DNA of 64,000 nt, from the NCBI RefSeq assembly GCF_003012795.1, contig NZ_PXYH01000001.1:124001-188000 (forward strand). The letters run 5' to 3'. Within the stretch, counting starts at the first letter, position 1. Every line of letters begins with the position of its first letter. Made by a program: the position numbers and the translations under genes. Of the stretch, positions 29,659 through 39,720 are shown one piece after another. Source of the stretch: Zobellella taiwanensis. Its GTDB lineage: Bacteria; Pseudomonadota; Gammaproteobacteria; Enterobacterales; Aeromonadaceae. The notes beneath the pieces are model-generated. The model saw nothing but the letters and a program-made list of their open reading frames with translations, was not told the origin of the DNA and ran no database searches.

Positions 29659-29719
29659 CTTATTACTGAATGAAAATTAGTGCTATAGTAAGCCACCTTG
29701 TGCAGTAGAAGGCTAAGTT

Positions 29720-31798
29720 GTGAGCATATCTTCCTTTAATTATCAATATCAACACCAAGCACAGTTGGACTTGACTCTTGCTGCTCGCTGGATGCTTGTT
29801 TCGGCTCAGCTGAACCATCAACAACAAAACCTTGAGTGTCTTCTTGTTGTTGATTTTAAAGACGGCTCACGCTCCTCATATCCGCTGCCTGTTACTTTTA
29901 AAGGTCGGCTTTATGAGGTTTTTTATCTTGATAAACCGGCAGAGCGGTTACTGGTTGAGTTTCGCAGCCAGGGAGAGATCAGTTTTACATCCCCCCTCAG
30001 CATAACACGTATTGGTTTTTTGTCTGCATGGTACATTATGCAGCGTCGGCTTTCTCATACTCCAAAACGGCAAAAATTAGCATTAGGAATCGGCAAGCTA
30101 AATCAGCTTTTTAATACTTTCAAAGCATATCGCCTGTCAGCGAACACTCGCTATTACATGCCATCCCCTGGCTATGAAGAGTGGATAAGACTTAATGAAA
30201 ACTTCAGCAACTCTGTTAAACAGCGTCTGGTCCGTTTTTTTGCAGAAAAGGCCGGTTCCCTGCCCAGCTTGGATATTATCATCGATGCCAGACACAATAC
30301 CAACCTTCAGGAAATCAACTCGACACTGGCCAGTATCAGCCACCAATTAACTGTGGTGCCAAAGGTGTTCTTACTGGCGAATGATAAGGATGTTGATAAC
30401 CTGCAGCAGAGCCTAGACCCCAACATCCTGGTCACGGGTATTTCTCGTCTCGGCTCACTGCTGGAGCAAGGCGAAAACGCTTGGTTTTATTTGCTGCAAC
30501 CCGGCATAACTCTTTCGCCATGGGCACTGGCCTGGATTAGCGCATCGATATGGCATAATAAAGTTAAATTTATTTATAGTGACCATGATCAACTTGTTAG
30601 TGGCAAGCGGGTTAAGCCCTGTTTTAAGCCAGATTGGTCGCCAACCTTTGCCAAAAGCTCAGGCTATATAGGGCCGGCATTTGCTATTCAATCCGAACTT
30701 TTTTTACGCACCTTGAGTGAAGACGGCTTTCAAACCGCCTATCAACTTATGCTTGATGCCACATCACATATAAAAGATGAGCAGGTCTATCACATTACAG
30801 CAATATTGTATCATTCAAGTACCGCTGAATCATCTGCAGCCCCCCAACAAGAACTGTTGAATGCTCACTTGAAAAAAAAAGGAGTAGCTGCTGCAGTCAG
30901 CAAGGACGGGGATTTTTTACGAGTTCAGTACCGGCTTCCTTTCCCCCGACCTTTGGTCAGCATTTTGGTGCCAACTCGTGATGCCCTGCGCTATCTGAAG
31001 ACCAGTATAGACAGTGTGCTGGAAAAAACATCCTGGCCGAGCTACGAAATAATTATTCTCGACAATCAAAGTTCAGATCCAGCCACTCTGGCCTATATGA
31101 AAAATGTAGAAGCAAACCCTAAGGTCCGAGTTCTGCGTTATGACCACCCCTTTAATTTTTCTTCCATTAATAATTTTGGTGCGCGTCACGCCCGGGGTGA
31201 CATTATTTGTTTATTGAATAACGACACCGAGATCATCAGCCCCGATTGGCTGGAGGAAATGGTTTCCCGCTTGCTTCAGCCCAAGGTTGGCGTGGTAGGT
31301 GCCCGGCTTTATTTTAGCGATGGCCGTGTTCAGCATGCCGGTGATGTGCTGGGCCCTGGTGGCTGCGCCACCCATTTGCATGGAATATTGGACGCTGATG
31401 ACCCTGGGTATATGCACAGGGCTGTTTTACCTCAGGATTTATCCGCCGTTACTGCTGCCTGCTTTGTCACTCATCGTTCGTTATTTGAGCAGCTGGGTGG
31501 CTTGGACGAAAAACACCTGCCGGTTGCCTTTAATGATGTGGATTATTGCCTGCGGGTGCGGGAGGCCGGCTGGAGGGTAATTTATACGCCTTATGCGGAG
31601 CTTTATCATCACGAATCGGTTTCTCGCGGCAAGGATGATTCGCCTGAAAAAATGGCCAGGGCAAAACGAGAGGCCGAATATATGAGAAGTCGCTGGGGGC
31701 ATATCATAGAAAGAGATCCTTTTTATAACCCTAACCTCAACTACTCCAGAGCAGATTTCACTTTAGGCAAAATTCCGCGCCAGCAGTGGCCATGGTAA
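29720..31798 (+). CDS. GT2 glycosyltransferase, rhamnosyltransferase-like
   Basis: The 692-residue protein starts at GTG 29720. Residues 1-400 are an accessory region with a degenerate second GT-A-like part (IIIDARHNTNLQEINSTLAS, WFYLLQPGITLSPWALAWI, FIYSDHDQL). The GT2 domain runs from about 412 (LVSILVPTRDALRYLKTSID) through ILDNQSSDP, CLLNNDTEI and FNDVDYCLRVREAGWRVIYT to HHESVSRG. This is the layout of large GT2 enzymes of O-antigen loci, often rhamnosyltransferases; the rmlBDAC genes downstream fit, but the specificity is inferred. Confidence 0.88.
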   Translation: MSISSFNYQYQHQAQLDLTLAARWMLVSAQLNHQQQNLECLLVVDFKDGSRSSYPLPVTFKGRLYEVFYLDKPAERLLVEFRSQGEISFTSPLSITRIGFLSAWYIMQRRLSHTPKRQKLALGIGKLNQLFNTFKAYRLSANTRYYMPSPGYEEWIRLNENFSNSVKQRLVRFFAEKAGSLPSLDIIIDARHNTNLQEINSTLASISHQLTVVPKVFLLANDKDVDNLQQSLDPNILVTGISRLGSLLEQGENAWFYLLQPGITLSPWALAWISASIWHNKVKFIYSDHDQLVSGKRVKPCFKPDWSPTFAKSSGYIGPAFAIQSELFLRTLSEDGFQTAYQLMLDATSHIKDEQVYHITAILYHSSTAESSAAPQQELLNAHLKKKGVAAAVSKDGDFLRVQYRLPFPRPLVSILVPTRDALRYLKTSIDSVLEKTSWPSYEIIILDNQSSDPATLAYMKNVEANPKVRVLRYDHPFNFSSINNFGARHARGDIICLLNNDTEIISPDWLEEMVSRLLQPKVGVVGARLYFSDGRVQHAGDVLGPGGCATHLHGILDADDPGYMHRAVLPQDLSAVTAACFVTHRSLFEQLGGLDEKHLPVAFNDVDYCLRVREAGWRVIYTPYAELYHHESVSRGKDDSPEKMARAKREAEYMRSRWGHIIERDPFYNPNLNYSRADFTLGKIPRQQWPW

Positions 31799-31810
31799 TT
31801 GGTACTGGCA

Positions 31811-32722
31811 ATGGATAAAGTATATATTGTTGAACAAGGAACAAACCCCAGCACTGATTTTTTTGTTCTTGCAGAGCTAAAAAAATGGTCTGCAGAGGTG
31901 GTCCGTATTCATCTGAATGACGAACCACCTTCTTTTATTCCTTATGGCACGTCTGTTGTTTTTATTCGCTATATCAACAATCAGTGGCGCTCATGGGTTG
32001 ACAAAAATTCATCTCAACTCAGCAACATAAGTTTTTTCATGGATGATGATCTGCTTGATATAAGTGTACATCGCCATTTATCTTTACGGTATCGTTGGAA
32101 ACTATATTATTACGCCTATCGCCACCAATACTGGATGCAAAACAAAAATGTCAACTTTTGGGTTTCCAACAACTGGCTGGCTAATAAATACGCCCACCTT
32201 AATCCTATAATCCTCCCCCCCTACTCACCATATACTCAACAGGGTAATCTTAAAACCGTTTTTTATCATGGTTCGGCATCTCACCATCAGGAGGTGGAGT
32301 GGTTAAAACCGGTAATACACCATGTTTTAGAACAGGACAAAAATTTATGCTTTGAGCTTATCGGAAATCAAAAAACCAGAAATTTATTTAATGACACCCC
32401 AAGGGTTCATGTTTTATTACCCATGAACTGGGAAAGTTACCAAGCATTGATTTCCAGACCCGGCCGCACTATTGGCTTGGCACCGTTACTCAACACTGCA
32501 TTCAACGACGCTCGCTCGTACACTAAATTTTTTGATATTACGCAAGCCGGTGCGGCAGGTATTTATGCGGATCATGCAGTCTACCGCCCTGTGGTGAATC
32601 ATGGCGTCAATGGCTTGATGCTGCCAATGGATCAAAAACTGTGGGCAGAGTCTATTTTATTGCTTAGCGAAAATACTTTACTGCGACAACAGCTGGTTAC
32701 CGCCGCCACAGAACCGCTGTAG
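31811..32722 (+). CDS. Probable glycosyltransferase (GT-B type)
   Basis: The 303-residue protein from ATG 31811 starts 12 nt after the previous stop; the in-frame TTG at 31799 would add four residues. Visible features are the N-terminal YIVEQGTNPSTDFFVLAEL, FFMDDDLLD, a mid-chain TVFYHGSASHHQEVEWLKP, and a C-terminal stretch with IGLAPLLNTAFNDARSYTK and FDITQAGAAGIYAD, typical of GT4-like donor-binding domains of capsule enzymes. It is shorter than a full GT4, and the exact family is uncertain. It is the last gene before the GC-rich rml block. Confidence 0.7.
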   Translation: MDKVYIVEQGTNPSTDFFVLAELKKWSAEVVRIHLNDEPPSFIPYGTSVVFIRYINNQWRSWVDKNSSQLSNISFFMDDDLLDISVHRHLSLRYRWKLYYYAYRHQYWMQNKNVNFWVSNNWLANKYAHLNPIILPPYSPYTQQGNLKTVFYHGSASHHQEVEWLKPVIHHVLEQDKNLCFELIGNQKTRNLFNDTPRVHVLLPMNWESYQALISRPGRTIGLAPLLNTAFNDARSYTKFFDITQAGAAGIYADHAVYRPVVNHGVNGLMLPMDQKLWAESILLLSENTLLRQQLVTAATEPL

Positions 32723-32829
32723 CTTTTTTGAACAGTCACGTTGTTTATCCAAGCGCAGGAAGCCTGCCTTTTCCCCATTTGGCTAAAATCCGTTAGAATG
32801 GCGCCCATATTGCGCTCGGGAAACACGCC

Positions 32830-33903
32830 ATGACTCAAAGGACCATTCTTGTAACCGGTGGTGCCGGTTTTATCGGCTCCGCCGTGATACGCCACATTAT
32901 CCGTAACACGTCGGACATTGCCGTCAACGTAGACAAGCTCACCTACGCCGGTAACCTGGCGTCGTTGGCCGGGGTGGCGGATTCTCCCCGTTACCGTTTT
33001 GCTCATCTCGACATTTGTGATCGCGCCGGGCTGGATGAACTGTTCACCAAGCACCAGCCCACAGCGGTGATGCACCTGGCGGCGGAAAGCCATGTGGACA
33101 GATCCATCAGCGGCCCGGCGGAATTCATCAATACCAACATCGTCGGCACCTACACCCTGCTGGAAGCAGCTCGGCACTACTGGAACGGGCTGGATAACGA
33201 ACGCAAAACGGCCTTTCGCTTCCATCATATTTCCACCGACGAGGTCTACGGCGACCTGCACGGCACGGACGATCTCTTTACCGAAGCTACGCCCTATGCT
33301 CCCAGCAGCCCCTACTCCGCCAGCAAGGCCAGTTCCGATCACCTGGTGCGGGCCTGGCTGCGTACTTATGGCCTGCCCACCCTGGTGACCAACTGCTCAA
33401 ACAACTACGGGCCCTATCACTTCCCGGAAAAGTTGATCCCGCTTATCCTCCTCAACGCGCTGGAAGGAAAACCCCTGCCCATTTATGGCAAGGGCGACCA
33501 GATCCGTGACTGGCTGTATGTGGAAGACCACGCCCGGGCTTTGTACCAGGTGGTAACGGAAGGCAAGCCGGGCGAAACCTACAACATTGGTGGCCATAAC
33601 GAAAAAACCAACCTGGAGGTAGTGCATGCCATTTGCCGCCTGCTGGATGAGCTTGCCCCTTCGCGCTTCAGCCCTTATGCCTCGCTGATCACCCATGTTA
33701 CCGACCGCCCCGGCCATGATCTGCGCTACGCCATTGATGCCGGCAAAATAGAGCGGGAGCTGGGCTGGAAACCACAAGAAACGTTTGAATCCGGCTTGCG
33801 TAAAACCGTGCTGTGGTATCTGGCCAACCAGGAGTGGGTTAACAATGTAAAAAGCGGTGCCTACCGCCAGTGGCTGGAACAGCATTATGGCGGTGGCCAC
33901 TGA
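32830..33903 (+). CDS. rmlB: dTDP-glucose 4,6-dehydratase
   Basis: The 357-residue short-chain dehydrogenase-type enzyme performs the second step to dTDP-L-rhamnose. It has the NAD-binding [11 protein letters not shown] near the N-terminus, [23 protein letters not shown] with the catalytic Asp-Glu pair, and [15 protein letters not shown] with the Tyr-x3-Lys pair. The C-terminal part ([20 protein letters not shown]) is normal. It opens a tightly packed rmlBDAC cluster and overlaps rmlD by one base. The 107 nt upstream separate it from the AT-richer genes and probably carry a promoter, though no convincing pair of boxes was found. Confidence 0.96.
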   Translation: MTQRTILVTGGAGFIGSAVIRHIIRNTSDIAVNVDKLTYAGNLASLAGVADSPRYRFAHLDICDRAGLDELFTKHQPTAVMHLAAESHVDRSISGPAEFINTNIVGTYTLLEAARHYWNGLDNERKTAFRFHHISTDEVYGDLHGTDDLFTEATPYAPSSPYSASKASSDHLVRAWLRTYGLPTLVTNCSNNYGPYHFPEKLIPLILLNALEGKPLPIYGKGDQIRDWLYVEDHARALYQVVTEGKPGETYNIGGHNEKTNLEVVHAICRLLDELAPSRFSPYASLITHVTDRPGHDLRYAIDAGKIERELGWKPQETFESGLRKTVLWYLANQEWVNNVKSGAYRQWLEQHYGGGH

Positions 33904-34799
33904 TGCACCTGTTATTGCTGGGCAAGAATGGCCAGGTGGGCTGGGAGCTGCAACGTGCCCTTTCTCCCCTGGGGCGGATAACGGCGCTGGATCGCCACAG
34001 CACCCACTATTGCGGCGATCTCACCAAACCGGATGAACTGGCGCAAACCGTCAGGGCCCTTAAACCGGACGTGATTATCAATGCCGCGGCCTATACGGCG
34101 GTGGACAACGCGGAAACCGAGCGGGAGCTGGCCACCCTGGTCAATGCCCATGCTGTTAGCGTGCTGGCACGGCAAGCCGAGGCAACAGGCGCCTGGCTGG
34201 TGCATTATTCCACCGACTATGTGTTTGATGGCTCGGGCCACACTCCCTGGCGCGAGCAGGACCCCGCCGGCCCCCTTAACCACTATGGTGCCAGCAAGCT
34301 GGCCGGCGAGCAGGCCATTGCCCGCTATTGCTCCCGCCACCTGATTTTTCGTACCAGTTGGGTGTATGCCGCGCGAGGGAACAATTTTGCCAAAACCATG
34401 CTGCGCCTGGCCCAAGCACGCAGCACGCTGGGTGTCATTAACGATCAGTTTGGTGCCCCCACCGGTGCCGACTTGATTGCCGATGTAACCGCCCATGCCT
34501 TGCGCCAGGCCATGGCAAAACCGGTCCTCTCGGGGCTTTATCACCTGGCGGCGGCGGGCGAAACCAACTGGCACGACTATGCGGATTTTGTGTTTAACGC
34601 TGCCCGTAGAGCGGGGGTTTCACTGGCGCTGGAACAACTGGAACCCATTCCTTCCCGTGCCTGGCCTACCCCTGCGGCACGCCCGGCAAACTCGCGGCTG
34701 GATTGCAGCAAACTCCGGCATGGCTTTGGGCTGCACCTGCCCCCTTGGCAACAAGGCGTTTTACATATGCTGAATGAGACTTTGGAGCCGCTTAAATGA
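33903..34799 (+). CDS. rmlD: dTDP-4-dehydrorhamnose reductase
   Basis: The 298-residue enzyme reduces dTDP-4-keto-rhamnose to dTDP-L-rhamnose. The start is ATG 33903, which shares bases with the rmlB stop (TGATG); the open frame extends upstream, but the natural N-terminus is [16 protein letters not shown] with its nucleotide-binding glycines. Other family features are [22 protein letters not shown] and [12 protein letters not shown] with the catalytic Tyr and Lys. It overlaps rmlA by 4 nt. Confidence 0.95.
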   Translation: MHLLLLGKNGQVGWELQRALSPLGRITALDRHSTHYCGDLTKPDELAQTVRALKPDVIINAAAYTAVDNAETERELATLVNAHAVSVLARQAEATGAWLVHYSTDYVFDGSGHTPWREQDPAGPLNHYGASKLAGEQAIARYCSRHLIFRTSWVYAARGNNFAKTMLRLAQARSTLGVINDQFGAPTGADLIADVTAHALRQAMAKPVLSGLYHLAAAGETNWHDYADFVFNAARRAGVSLALEQLEPIPSRAWPTPAARPANSRLDCSKLRHGFGLHLPPWQQGVLHMLNETLEPLK

Positions 34800-35683
34800 G
34801 CCAGCGCAAGGGCATTATCCTGGCCGGAGGATCAGGCACCCGCCTGTACCCGGTGACCATGGCGGTGAGCAAACAACTGCTGCCGGTTTACGACAAACCC
34901 ATGATCTACTACCCGCTTTGCACGCTTATGTTGGCGGGCATTCGCGATATTTTGATTATCAGCACCCCTCAGGATACTCCGCGCTTTGAGCAATTGCTGG
35001 GTGATGGCAGCCAGTGGGGAGTTTCCCTGCGGTATGCGGTGCAACCCAGCCCCGACGGGCTGGCCCAGGCTTTTGTTATTGGTGCCGACTTTATCGGCAA
35101 TGGCCCCTGTGCCCTGATATTGGGCGACAATATTTTCTTTGGCCACGACCTGCAAAAAGCCCTGGTGGATGCCAACCGCTGTGAGCATGGCGCCACTGTT
35201 TTTGCCTACCATGTTCACGATCCCGAGCGTTATGGCGTTATCGAGTTTGACGAACAAGGCCGGGCACTTAGCCTGGAAGAAAAACCAGCCCACCCCAAAA
35301 GTCAATATGCCGTTACCGGGCTGTATTTTTACGATAACCAGGTGGTTGATATTGCTCGCCGGTTAACGCCTTCCGCCCGGGGAGAACTTGAAATTACCGA
35401 TGTTAACAAGGCCTACCTGGCTCGTGGAGAGCTTGCCGTCACAACCATGGGCCGGGGCTATGCCTGGCTGGACACCGGCACCCACGACAGCCTGATGGAA
35501 GCCGGCAGCTTTATTCAAACCATTGAGCACCGCCAGGGGCTCAAGGTTGCCTGCCCGGAAGAGATTGCCTATCGCAAGGGGTTTATCAACGCACAGCAGG
35601 TTCAGCAGTTGGCCGAACCTCTGGCCAAGAGTGCCTATGGTCAATACCTGCTGAAAATGCTTAAACCAGGATACCGTTCATGA
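34796..35683 (+). CDS. rmlA: Glucose-1-phosphate thymidylyltransferase
   Basis: The 295-residue enzyme joins glucose-1-P and dTTP, the committed step to dTDP-rhamnose. The signature [20 protein letters not shown] lies at residues 9-28, followed by [12 protein letters not shown], then [26 protein letters not shown] and [13 protein letters not shown]. The length is that of E. coli RmlA. It is translationally coupled on both sides by ATGA overlaps. Confidence 0.96.
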   Translation: MSQRKGIILAGGSGTRLYPVTMAVSKQLLPVYDKPMIYYPLCTLMLAGIRDILIISTPQDTPRFEQLLGDGSQWGVSLRYAVQPSPDGLAQAFVIGADFIGNGPCALILGDNIFFGHDLQKALVDANRCEHGATVFAYHVHDPERYGVIEFDEQGRALSLEEKPAHPKSQYAVTGLYFYDNQVVDIARRLTPSARGELEITDVNKAYLARGELAVTTMGRGYAWLDTGTHDSLMEAGSFIQTIEHRQGLKVACPEEIAYRKGFINAQQVQQLAEPLAKSAYGQYLLKMLKPGYRS

Positions 35684-36228
35684 AGGTTATCGATACCGCC
35701 ATTCCCGATGTTCTCATCATGGAGCCCACCGTATTCGGTGATGAACGCGGTTTTTTCCTCGAAAGCTTTAACCAGCGCAGGTTTAACGACGCGGTTGGCC
35801 GGGAGGTGAATTTTGTACAGGACAATCATTCGCGCTCGGCGCAGGGGGTTTTGAGAGGCTTGCATTATCAAGTGGTTCAGCCCCAGGGCAAGCTGGTGCG
35901 TTGTACTGTTGGCGAGGTATTCGATGTGGCGGTGGATATTCGCGCCAACTCCAGCACTTTTGGCCAGTGGGTAGGTGTGCATCTCTCGGCCGAAAACAAG
36001 CGGCAACTGTGGATACCCGAAGGCTTCGCCCATGGTTTTGTGGTGCTCTCGGAAATAGCGGATTTTCAGTATAAAGCCACGGATTACTACGCTCCCGAAC
36101 ACGAACGCGCCATCCGCTGGGACGACCCAGCCCTGGCGATTGAATGGCCTTTGTCCAGCCCTCCCCTGTTATCGGAAAAGGACAAAAAAGCCCCATTATT
36201 TGCCGATGCCGAGCTACCGGTTATTTGA
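35680..36228 (+). CDS. rmlC: dTDP-4-dehydrorhamnose 3,5-epimerase
   Basis: The 182-residue cupin-fold epimerase completes the rhamnose set. Recognisable parts are [38 protein letters not shown] with the catalytic histidine, [17 protein letters not shown], and [15 protein letters not shown]. It overlaps the rmlA stop by 4 nt and ends the rml cluster. The 113 nt up to kpsC contain an imperfect hairpin (GTAGGC near 36280 pairing with GCCTAC near 36305). Confidence 0.95.
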   Translation: MKVIDTAIPDVLIMEPTVFGDERGFFLESFNQRRFNDAVGREVNFVQDNHSRSAQGVLRGLHYQVVQPQGKLVRCTVGEVFDVAVDIRANSSTFGQWVGVHLSAENKRQLWIPEGFAHGFVVLSEIADFQYKATDYYAPEHERAIRWDDPALAIEWPLSSPPLLSEKDKKAPLFADAELPVI

Positions 36229-36341
36229 AGCCCATGCCCCGTTTTTGGTTGCCGTAGGCATCACTCGTCAGTGCCGTTCGTAGGCTTGCGCCACGTAAAC
36301 GGGCGCCTACAGTCTGGCCGGCGGCTGATGCGCCGGCTACA

Positions 36342-38432
36342 ATGGCCCACTTTCTTTTTATTCAACTTCTTATGCTGCTAACCACTTCATTCGGTATCTG
36401 GCGCCAGCACCGGGTACTGAATAAATTTTTGTCTCCTTACCGCCTTTGCCGACAGCAGCATGCCCCGTTAACGGCCGTGGTGGGCTGGGGCTTAAAGCCC
36501 AATACCGCAAGGGCCCGCCGGCTGGCCGAGCGCCGCGGCCTGCCTTTTTGGCAGCTGGAAGACGGTTTTGTTGGCTATATTGGCCACCCCGCCACCGGCG
36601 CTACCCGGCTGTCGCTGATTGTGGACGAGCTGGGCGTGTATTACGACGCCACCCGTCCCAGCCAGCTTGAGCAAATGCTGCAAAACATCGACTGGTGGAA
36701 CGATAGCTGGCAGCAGCGGGCGACCGCGCTGCAGCAGGTGCTGGCCGGCCAGGGCATTACCAAATACAACTGCTATGCCGATAACCGCCTGCCGGCGGCG
36801 GTGGCGGCACAACTGGATGCCACCCGCCCCCGGGTGCTGGTGATTGACCAGACCCGGGGCGATCAGTCGGTGCGGCTGGGGCTGGCCGGCGAGGCGTCGT
36901 TTACCCATATGCTGGCGGCGGCACAGGCCGAAAACCCCGGCGCCCAGATTATTGTGCGCACCCATCCGGATGTGCTGCTGGGCAAAAAGCAGGGCTATTT
37001 AACCGACGTGGCCGGTAGCGATGTGTTGCTGCTGGCCAACAGCCTTAACCCCTTTGCGCTGATGGCCGAGGTGGACAAGGTGTATACCGTAACTTCCCAG
37101 CTGGGGTTTGAGGCCCTGCTGGCCGGCAAGCCGGTGGTGTGCTTTGGCGCGCCCTTTTATGCCGGCTGGGGAATAACGGACGATCGCCTTGCCGTGCCCC
37201 GCCGGGGCAAGACCCGCACTGTGCCGCAACTGCTGGCGGCGGCCTATTTGCGTTATTGCCGCTATGTGGACCCGATAACCGGTGAGCGCTGCGAGCTGGA
37301 GGATCTGCTGGATCTCATCCTGGCCCAGCGCCCGCCGTTGGCGCGGGTGGATACGCTGTATGCGGTGGGATTTTCGCTGTGGCGGCGGCGTTTTGCGCCG
37401 CGCTTTTTGCAGCGTTATGCCAATAAGGTGTGCTTTGTTAAGCATTTGCCCCCGGCCCCGGAGGCGCCCGGCCGTGCTGGCTCTGCTGGCGCTTCTCCTG
37501 CCGCCGCGGTGCTGGTGTGGGGCCGCCGGTTTGAACAGGCGCTGGCCGGTTGTGCGCTGCCGGTGTGGCGCATGGAAGACGGCTTTTTGCGCTCGGTGGG
37601 GCTGGGCTCCGATTTGCGCCGCCCCGGCTCCCTGGTGGTGGACCCCCTGGGCATGTATTACGATCCGCGCACGCCCAGCGCCATTGAGCATTTTCTTGGC
37701 CGGCACCCGTTTGCGCCCCACGAGCTGGCCCAGGGCGAACGGCTGTTGCAGCACTTTAGGGAGCAGGCGCTCACCAAATACAATGTGGGCACCCGGGCCA
37801 GCCTGAGCTGGCGCCGCCAGGCCGGCGAACGCCCGGTGCTCCTGGTGCCGGGCCAGGTGGACGACGACGCCTCCATTCAGCTGGGCAGCCCCTTTGTGGC
37901 GGGCAACGCCGCCCTGCTGCAGGCGGTGCGGGCCGAGCATCCCAATGCTTTTATTGTGTTTAAGCCCCATCCGGATGTGGTGAGCGGCAACCGCAGGGGC
38001 ACGGTGCCGGACCCGGTGCTGGCCCGCTGTGCCGATGTGGTGGAATCCGCCGCCGGCATTGTGGACTGCCTGGATGCCTGCGACGCAGTGCACACCCTCA
38101 CCTCCCTCACCGGGCTGGAGGCGCTTATCCGCGGCAAACCGGTTACGGTGTGGGGCCAGCCGTTTTATGCGGGCTGGGGGCTGACTACCGACATGCACCC
38201 CGTTTCCCGCCGGGGCCGCACCCTGCCCCTGGCGGCGCTGGTGTACGCCACCTACGCCTGGTATCCCACCTATGTGGATTATCCAACGGGGCTGTACAGC
38301 ACCCCGCTGCGCATGGCCTGGCGCCTGGCCCGGGAACGGGAGCAATTCAGCGAGCCCAACAACGCTCTGCTGCGCTGGGCCCACCGCCGGCTGCGCAAGG
38401 TATGGTTTTTGTGGGAAGCACTAAAAGGGTAA
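36342..38432 (+). CDS. kpsC: KpsC-type beta-Kdo transferase, two modules
   Basis: The 696-residue protein repeats one module twice. LEDGFVGYIG near residue 73 matches MEDGFLRSVG near 410, and APFYAGWG near 271 matches QPFYAGWG near 606. This is the layout of KpsC, which together with KpsS builds the poly-Kdo linker on phosphatidylglycerol that anchors ABC-exported capsules. No kpsS is seen in the window and it may lie upstream of position 1. The gene is very GC-rich and typical of the host. It stands at the distal edge of the locus, next to mobile DNA. Confidence 0.93.
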   Translation: MAHFLFIQLLMLLTTSFGIWRQHRVLNKFLSPYRLCRQQHAPLTAVVGWGLKPNTARARRLAERRGLPFWQLEDGFVGYIGHPATGATRLSLIVDELGVYYDATRPSQLEQMLQNIDWWNDSWQQRATALQQVLAGQGITKYNCYADNRLPAAVAAQLDATRPRVLVIDQTRGDQSVRLGLAGEASFTHMLAAAQAENPGAQIIVRTHPDVLLGKKQGYLTDVAGSDVLLLANSLNPFALMAEVDKVYTVTSQLGFEALLAGKPVVCFGAPFYAGWGITDDRLAVPRRGKTRTVPQLLAAAYLRYCRYVDPITGERCELEDLLDLILAQRPPLARVDTLYAVGFSLWRRRFAPRFLQRYANKVCFVKHLPPAPEAPGRAGSAGASPAAAVLVWGRRFEQALAGCALPVWRMEDGFLRSVGLGSDLRRPGSLVVDPLGMYYDPRTPSAIEHFLGRHPFAPHELAQGERLLQHFREQALTKYNVGTRASLSWRRQAGERPVLLVPGQVDDDASIQLGSPFVAGNAALLQAVRAEHPNAFIVFKPHPDVVSGNRRGTVPDPVLARCADVVESAAGIVDCLDACDAVHTLTSLTGLEALIRGKPVTVWGQPFYAGWGLTTDMHPVSRRGRTLPLAALVYATYAWYPTYVDYPTGLYSTPLRMAWRLAREREQFSEPNNALLRWAHRRLRKVWFLWEALKG

Positions 38433-38610
38433 GCACCGATGTTGCCGCCACTACAGCCACAGTTGGCAGTTGGTCGAAACTGACCGCAATCCAGCCACAA
38501 CGGTGGTAGCCCGTCCTGAGCCCTCTTGTATTGCCTCTACTCCACAGGCATGATTGTGCTGTTTTATCGAAGGCACAGGCCCCTTTTGAGAACGGTTTTT
38601 CGGATGAATT

Positions 38611-38642
38611 GACATCCTCCCCGCCCTAAAGGACGGGGATTC
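38611..38642 (-). ncRNA. Right end of TnpB element; likely end of an omega RNA
   Basis: On the minus strand a hairpin (stem CCCCG / CGGGG plus two further pairs, loop TTTA, at 38619-38638) contains the tnpB stop codon and ends in GGATGTC at 38611. IS200/IS605-type right ends carry such hairpins, and in TnpB systems the guide RNA comes from the 3' part of tnpB and ends at this point, with the guide read from the flanking DNA (here minus strand from about 38610 downward). The 5' end of the RNA cannot be placed from sequence. Confidence 0.5.
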
Positions 38643-39720
38643 CTACAGCTAGACGGCAATGCCCTGCCGCGAGAATGTTCATGGCCGCGTTCACATCGCG
38701 GTCGTGCTCTGCTCCGCACTCAGAGCATGTCCATTCTCTTATTCCAAGACCTGCGATACCTTTCGGCCTCGAATCGGGCAGGGTGCCGCAACTCGAACAG
38801 GTTTGGGTGGAGTAGGATTCGTTAACGACTTCAAACACCACTGACCGCGCTATCGCTTTGTATTCCAGTTGTGTTTTGAGCATGGCCCAGCCCGCATCCA
38901 GTACCGATTTGGCCATGCGGGTTTGGGTCAGCTTGGTGCTGCTCACGTCACCAACGAAAATCGCGGCGTGGCTGTTTACCAGCCGCGTGCTGAATTTGTG
39001 CAAGGCGTCCTTGCGTCGGTTTTTGATCTTGGCGTGGATCGCCTTGACTCGTTGCTTCTTGTTGGCCCGCTGGGCCTTGCCCAGGGCGCTTTCCAGATCA
39101 CGGTAAAACCGCCCAGCTGACAGCTTGGTGCCGTCACTACAGGTAGCCGCATCCTTCAGGCCCAAATCAATGCCCACGGCGCTTTTGCCAGCCGTTACCG
39201 GCTGCGCGGCCACCTGCACACAGATATTGAAGTACCAGCGGCCCCGCGCATCTTCTGAAAAACTGCCAGCCCGGAACTGGTATTTGGATAAGCCATAGCT
39301 GTCCCACACCTTGAAGTGGTGCCCGGCAAATTTAACCTGGCCGTTGCGCCATTGGGCCGCCCGGCTCTTGAAGGGGATAAAGCCAAGGGAGCGTTTTGAG
39401 CCGGAGCTGACCCGCCAGCGCAGCTTGGCCCGCTTGAACTGCTTGCGGGCCTTGGCATGAACGGCAATCACTTCCTGCACGGTGGCCGAGCCGATCAGAT
39501 AACCGCGTTCTTTCTGAATGCCCGCCGTTAATTTCTGAACATCAAACGCTGACAACCACTCAGGCTTAACCGGGCCAAGGTCGCTGTGGTTGCGATTAGC
39601 CTTCATGGTCAGTTCGTTGGCGTGGTTAAAGACTTGGTTTACTTCGAACGCCATCTGCCGGAGCAATTTGGCGTGCTTGTCTTTAACGCGAACGCTGAGT
39701 GTTTTGGTCTGAATGCTCAT
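38626..39720 (-). CDS. tnpB: TnpB-type RNA-guided nuclease, lone element with no tnpA
   Basis: The 364-residue protein has the TnpB layout: an N-terminal helical OrfB region, RuvC-I GIDLGLKD with Asp185, and a zinc ribbon with cysteines 308, 311, 332 and 335. RuvC-III is DRDVNAAMNI with Asp342. The usual RuvC-II glutamate position holds Gly257 (FVGDVSS), while Glu301 (VNESYSTQTC) lies 44 residues on. This fits the rearranged active site reported for Fanzor proteins and a subset of TnpBs. No tnpA lies nearby, so it would depend on a transposase in trans. The start MSIQTKTLSVRV is convincing and the chain is not broken. Confidence 0.92.
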   Translation of the reverse strand: MSIQTKTLSVRVKDKHAKLLRQMAFEVNQVFNHANELTMKANRNHSDLGPVKPEWLSAFDVQKLTAGIQKERGYLIGSATVQEVIAVHAKARKQFKRAKLRWRVSSGSKRSLGFIPFKSRAAQWRNGQVKFAGHHFKVWDSYGLSKYQFRAGSFSEDARGRWYFNICVQVAAQPVTAGKSAVGIDLGLKDAATCSDGTKLSAGRFYRDLESALGKAQRANKKQRVKAIHAKIKNRRKDALHKFSTRLVNSHAAIFVGDVSSTKLTQTRMAKSVLDAGWAMLKTQLEYKAIARSVVFEVVNESYSTQTCSSCGTLPDSRPKGIAGLGIREWTCSECGAEHDRDVNAAMNILAAGHCRLAVGIPVL

